Source of the DNA: Oscillospiraceae bacterium UBA4632
Lineage (GTDB): Bacteria; Bacillota; Clostridia; Oscillospirales; Oscillospiraceae
Direction: 5' to 3'
Length of the DNA stretch: 9,343 nucleotides
Assembly: GCA_002405995.1 (NCBI GenBank)
Contig: DHMW01000049.1
Location: 1 to 9,343 of the forward strand
Made by a program: the position numbers and the translations under genes. Shown in pieces: positions 6,500-9,343 of this stretch (positions are counted from its first letter, which is position 1; each line of letters opens with the position of its first letter). The notes beneath the pieces are model-generated. The model had not been told where the DNA came from, ran no database searches, and saw only the letters and a list, made by a program, of their open reading frames with translations.

Positions 6500-6981
6500 C
6501 TCATATCCTCCATGCTTTTTTTCAGCGCCTCGCGCGCCCTGCAAAGGGTGACCCTGGTGTTCGTCTCGCTCATGCCCATGATCTGCGCGGTCTCGCGCAC
6601 GGAAAGGCCGGAGAAGTAGAACAGCGTCACCGCCTCCTTCTGGCTCTCCTTCAGCTGTCCGATCGCGCGGTAGAGCGCGCGGTACTGCTCCTGGCGGATG
6701 ATCCGGTCGATCAGCTGCTCGTTCTCGGCGGCGGTCTCCTCGCTCAGCTCGCCGCCTTCACGGCTCGTTCTGCGCAGCTGCGAAAAATACTCGTTGCGGC
6801 ACACCGCCAGCAGCCACGGCCGGAAGTCGCGGATGCTGTCGTCCGCGCTCTCCAGCGCCCGGAAGAACGCGGCGGACACCACGTCCTCCGCGGCCGTTTT
6901 GTTCCGGCACAGCGCCATCACATAGAGCAGGGCTTCGCTATAGTATTTCCGGAACAGCTCGTCGATGATATCCTGCTTCAC
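6496..6981 (-). CDS. ECF-type sigma-70 family RNA polymerase sigma factor
   Basis: A 161-residue extracytoplasmic-function sigma factor that redirects RNA polymerase to a small regulon in response to a signal at the envelope. Region 2 covers about residues 5-72, with AEDVVSAAFFRAL for core binding and RPWLLAVCRNEYFSQLRR for -10 recognition. Region 4 covers about 101-157, with the helix-turn-helix LSVRETAQIMGMSETNTRVTL for -35 recognition. Regions 1 and 3 are absent, as expected. The start is a GTG at 6979-6981. An in-frame TGA ten codons upstream leaves no earlier start, and a purine-rich AGGAGGTGGGG precedes it, although the GGAGG core is about 12 bases away, slightly long. The stop overlaps the next gene by 4 bp. 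A near-consensus ECF promoter lies just upstream, so the operon is probably autoregulated. The downstream membrane PepSY protein is the likely antagonist. Confidence 0.93.
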   Translation of the reverse strand: MKQDIIDELFRKYYSEALLYVMALCRNKTAAEDVVSAAFFRALESADDSIRDFRPWLLAVCRNEYFSQLRRTSREGGELSEETAAENEQLIDRIIRQEQYRALYRAIGQLKESQKEAVTLFYFSGLSVRETAQIMGMSETNTRVTLCRAREALKKSMEDMR

Positions 6982-6991
6982 CGCTCCGCCC

Positions 6992-7000
6992 CACCTCCTC
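6992..7000 (-). promoter_or_regulatory. Ribosome binding site of the ECF sigma factor gene
   Basis: On the minus strand the bases read GAGGAGGTG, an almost full complement of the 3' end of 16S rRNA. The spacing to the GTG start is about 12 bases, slightly long. It supports the GTG at 6981 over an internal ATG about 21 codons later, which would remove part of region 2. Confidence 0.7.
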
Positions 7001-7021
7001 GCTGTTGGCTTTCATGTAATA

Positions 7022-7047
7022 GACGCGCGAACGGAAAAAAGGTTACA
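7022..7047 (-). promoter_or_regulatory. ECF-type promoter upstream of the sigma factor gene (probable autoregulation)
   Basis: On the minus strand, TGTAAC (7047-7042) is followed by 16 bases, including a T run right after the AAC, and then CGTC (7025-7022). This matches the AAC/CGTC promoter type used by Bacillota ECF sigma factors such as the B. subtilis SigX/SigM/SigV/SigW group. Transcription would start around 7013-7016, leaving a leader of about 35 bases with the ribosome binding site. No sigma-A hexamer pair at good spacing is obvious in the same gap. Confidence 0.75.
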
Positions 7048-7086
7048 GAAAATCGGAAATTTTTCGAAAAAATGTCCTCTTTCAAA

Positions 7087-7121
7087 AAGGGCGCTGTTTT
7101 CCCGCGGAAAACAGCGCCCTT
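7087..7121 (-). terminator. Intrinsic terminator after pepD
   Basis: A perfect 16-bp inverted repeat (aagggcgctgttttcc / ggaaaacagcgccctt) with a 3-base loop. It begins 13 bases beyond the pepD stop on the minus strand. On that strand the stem runs directly into TTTTTGAAAG, a proper T run. It separates pepD transcription from the ECF sigma operon that follows on the same strand. Confidence 0.88.
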
Positions 7122-7133
7122 ATTCTTCGTTTT

Positions 7134-8585
7134 TTACCTGCTGCGCTTCAGGATCTCGCACACCAGCGCGTACACGCGCGCGGTGGAGGCGACGTTCAGC
7201 CGCTCGTTCACGGAATGCACATCGTGCAGCTCCGGTCCCAGCGACAGCGCGTCGAGCCCCGGGATCTTTTCGATAAAGAGCCCGCACTCAAGGCCGCCGT
7301 GGGTGGCTTCGATCCTGCCGTCGCGGCCGGTCAGATCGCGGTAGGCTGCCTCGACCTCCCTGCGCAGGGCAGAATCGCGGTCATACTGCCAGCCGGGATA
7401 GCTGCTGCGCTCGCTGACCGTGCCGCCCGCAAATTCCACAATGGACCTCACGCGCTGCACCAGCATCTCCTTCTGCGAGGCGATGCTCGAGCGCACGGAA
7501 AACGTGAGCTTCACGCCCTCCGCGTCCATGCGCACAACGCCCAGGTTGAGCGACGTCTGCACCAGCCCGGGGAAATCGGCGCTCATCGCCTGCACGCCCT
7601 GCGGCAGCGCCAGCAGCGTATGCAGCAGCAGCGTGGTCGATACCGCGCTGACAGCCGCGGAAACCTCCGCTTTTTCGCACGCGAGGGAAATGCCGCCGTC
7701 CGTCACGGCGTACTCGTTTTTGAGCGTCGCGTCAAATTCCCCGATAAACGCCTCGAACGCGGGCGCGTCGGCCTCGGAAACGGCAACGAGCGCGTCGTTT
7801 CTCAGGCAGATGACGTTGTCGAACTCGCCGCCGCGCAGGTCATGCACGCGCAGGGAGGGGAAGCGCTCCATCGCGCTATACAGCGTGCGCGCCATCAGGC
7901 AGTTGGCATTGCCGCGCCCGTCGTTGATGTTCATGCCCGAATGCCCGCCCTTCAGGCCGGAGACCGTCACGCGGTAGCCGGCCATGCCGGCGGGAAGCGC
8001 CTCCTGCGCCATATCGAGCGCGCAGTCGAGCCGCACGCCGCCCGCGCAGGACACGGTGAACACGCCTTCTTCCTCGGAATCGAGGTTCAGGAGCTTTTTG
8101 CCCTTCAGGTCCGAGCAGTCCAGCGCGAACGCGCCGTCCATGCCGACCTCCTCATCCACGGTGAACACCGCCTCGATGGGGGGATGGGGGAGCGTCTCGT
8201 CGGATAAAATTGCTAAGATCATCGCAACGGCGATGCCGTTGTCGCCGCCGAGCGAGGTCTTGTCCGCCCAGACCCATTCGCCGTCGGTGCGGACGTCCAG
8301 CCCGTCGCGCGTCATGTCCTTGGTGCAGTCCTCGGTCTTGGCGCAGACCATGTCGATGTGGCCCTGCAAAATGATGGGCGCGGCGTTTTCATAGCCGCGG
8401 GAGCCGTCCTTCCGGATGACGAGGTTGTTCACCTCGTCCTGACGGTACTTCAGGCCCAGCTCCTTGGCAAAGCCGGCGCACAGGTCGCTGATCTGCTTCG
8501 TATTGCCGCTGCCGTGGGGGACGGAGCAGAGCTGCTCAAAATAATAGAATACCTTCTCGGGCTTCAGCCCAGACAATACAGCCAT
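7134..8585 (-). CDS. pepD: Aminoacyl-histidine dipeptidase / cytosolic M20C dipeptidase (PepD)
   Basis: A 483-residue zinc peptidase of family M20C (PepD, beta-alanyl-histidine dipeptidase type), close to the usual length of about 485. It hydrolyses dipeptides, often Xaa-His, in the cytoplasm. The metal-site motifs are intact: His76 and Asp78 in LQGHIDMV, bridging Asp115 in SLGGDNG, the Glu pair 145/146 in VDEEVGMDGA, Asp169 in LNLDSEEEG, and a C-terminal His429 in THGGLECGLF. The HSGMNINDGRGNA block of the lid/dimerisation domain is present at about residues 215-227. The N-terminus (LSGLKPEKVFYYFEQLCSVPHGSGNT) is typical, which supports the ATG at 8585. GGGAGG lies about 5 bases upstream. 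The gene follows the mreB-like gene by only 14 bases, so the two are probably co-transcribed, and it ends at a strong terminator. Specificity within M20C cannot be set from the sequence. Confidence 0.94.
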   Translation of the reverse strand: MAVLSGLKPEKVFYYFEQLCSVPHGSGNTKQISDLCAGFAKELGLKYRQDEVNNLVIRKDGSRGYENAAPIILQGHIDMVCAKTEDCTKDMTRDGLDVRTDGEWVWADKTSLGGDNGIAVAMILAILSDETLPHPPIEAVFTVDEEVGMDGAFALDCSDLKGKKLLNLDSEEEGVFTVSCAGGVRLDCALDMAQEALPAGMAGYRVTVSGLKGGHSGMNINDGRGNANCLMARTLYSAMERFPSLRVHDLRGGEFDNVICLRNDALVAVSEADAPAFEAFIGEFDATLKNEYAVTDGGISLACEKAEVSAAVSAVSTTLLLHTLLALPQGVQAMSADFPGLVQTSLNLGVVRMDAEGVKLTFSVRSSIASQKEMLVQRVRSIVEFAGGTVSERSSYPGWQYDRDSALRREVEAAYRDLTGRDGRIEATHGGLECGLFIEKIPGLDALSLGPELHDVHSVNERLNVASTARVYALVCEILKRSR

Positions 8586-8599
8586 GATAGCCTCCCGTA

Positions 8600-9343
8600 T
8601 CAGTTGATCTGCTTGCGGCGGCTCAGGTTCATCGTGCCGTCCTGCATATCCTGAATGCTGTCGAGGCTCTTGCCCGTGCCCTCAGCCACGCACTGGATGG
8701 CGTTTTCCGCCACCATGGCGTGGATGCCCGTGCGGGCGGTAACGAGCTTGTCAAAGCCGCGCACCAGGCTGCCGCCGCCGGTCATCACGATGCCGTTATT
8801 CGAGATATCGGCGACCAGCTCGGGCGGGGTCTTCTCCAGCACCAGGTGGACCTCCTCCATGATGCGCTCCACAGGCTCTTCAAACGCCTCCATCATCTCG
8901 GTGGAGGTGACGGAAATGAGCTTGGGCAGGCCCGTGAGCAGGCAGCGGCCCTTGACCTCCATGCTGCTCTCCTCCTCAGGCGGGAACACGCAGCCGATCT
9001 CCATCTTCATCTGCTCGGCCGTGCGCTCGCCGACGAGCAGGTTGTGCTTGCGGCGCATATACTTGACGACAGCCTCGTTGAACTGGTCGCCCGCGATCTT
9101 GATGGAGGAGGACTCGACCACGCCGGAGAGCGAGATGACCGCGATGTCGGACGTGCCGCCGCCGATGTCGATGATCATGTGGCCCTCGGGCTGGGTGATG
9201 TCGATGCCCGCGCCGATGGCGGCGGCGACCGGCTCCTCGATGAGGTAGACGCGGCGCGCGCCGGCCTGGATGCCCGCGTCGATGACCGCGCGCTCCTCGA
9301 CCTCGGTGATGCCGGAGGGAACGCAGATGATGATGCGCGGCTT
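8600..9343 (-). CDS. mreB: Rod shape-determining protein of the MreB/Mbl family (N-terminal part outside the window)
   Basis: The frame is open from the window edge (KPRIIICVPSGITEVEERAV) to a TGA at 8600-8602, giving 247 residues, roughly the last three quarters of an MreB (about 330-345 aa). MreB is a bacterial actin that forms ATP-dependent membrane filaments guiding peptidoglycan synthesis along the cell side wall. Visible actin-fold motifs are the connect-1/phosphate segments LIEEPVAAAIGAG and IDIGGGTSDIAVISL, the segment GDQFNEAVVKYMRRKH, and the adenosine motif GIVMTGGGSLVRGFDKL near the C-terminus. The end (MNLSRRKQIN) is slightly basic. An internal methionine (9178) is not the true start, because conserved family sequence continues upstream to the edge. 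No mreC or mreD follows; pepD does, 14 bases on. This suggests a stand-alone MreB or Mbl paralogue, and I cannot separate the two from this portion. Confidence 0.93.
   Translation of the reverse strand, partial: KPRIIICVPSGITEVEERAVIDAGIQAGARRVYLIEEPVAAAIGAGIDITQPEGHMIIDIGGGTSDIAVISLSGVVESSSIKIAGDQFNEAVVKYMRRKHNLLVGERTAEQMKMEIGCVFPPEEESSMEVKGRCLLTGLPKLISVTSTEMMEAFEEPVERIMEEVHLVLEKTPPELVADISNNGIVMTGGGSLVRGFDKLVTARTGIHAMVAENAIQCVAEGTGKSLDSIQDMQDGTMNLSRRKQIN

Noticed and set aside
6500..6544. A 15-codon longer start for the membrane PepSY protein
   Set aside because: The extension lies inside the sigma gene's conserved 3' end. The ATG at 6499 has a well-placed GGAGG and an ATGA overlap.
5768..6619. 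Long plus-strand frame over the PepSY genes, and a similar one at 7215-8207 over pepD
   Set aside because: Both have shadow-type composition without a domain, and the opposite strand carries well-supported genes with ribosome binding sites.

Overview
This window looks like a chromosomal segment of a high-GC, gut-type Clostridia (Bacillota), probably from the Oscillospiraceae/Ruminococcaceae neighbourhood. The assignment rests on strong GGAGG-type ribosome binding sites, the FtsH and MreB sequence style, a COG2509 flavoprotein, and an ECF sigma factor paired with PepSY-domain proteins. It is an inference from protein character and base composition; no species can be named. There is no sign of phage, insertion sequences, CRISPR or tRNA/rRNA, and nearly all of the window is coding.

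Layout: (1) Positions 1-567 (+) hold the 3' end of ftsH, closed by a perfect hairpin that it shares with the convergent operon. (2) A minus-strand operon runs from a good sigma-A promoter near 4069-4097. It contains a COG2509 FAD-dependent dehydrogenase (4035 to 2440), a D-2-hydroxyacid dehydrogenase (2447 to 1479, overlapping by 8 bp) and a DUF368/PopT-type membrane protein (1454 to 621). (3) An AT-rich divergent intergenic region lies at 4036-4253. (4) A membrane-anchored HtrA-type serine protease with a PDZ domain lies at 4254-5630 (+) and ends in a second bidirectional hairpin. (5) A minus-strand cell-surface signalling module follows: an ECF sigma factor (6981 to 6496), a membrane PepSY protein translationally coupled to it by an ATGA overlap (6499 to 5954), and an 80-residue PepSY protein (5935 to 5693). 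It is preceded by a near-consensus ECF promoter, TGTAAC-16 bp-CGTC, which suggests autoregulation. (6) A minus-strand mreB-like gene (3' part, from the window edge to 8600) is followed closely by pepD, an M20C dipeptidase (8585 to 7134), and then a strong terminator.

Many of the genes concern the cell envelope or protein quality control: FtsH, HtrA, a putative undecaprenyl-phosphate recycling protein, MreB, and an ECF sigma factor with an apparent membrane regulator. The most informative feature is the ECF/PepSY module: its promoter, its apparent lack of a classical zinc anti-sigma motif, and the small second PepSY protein that lies in the same frame as the first, separated by one TGA and six codons. 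The other genes are recognisable members of known families. I do not see a clearly new system; the PepSY module is the best candidate for follow-up.
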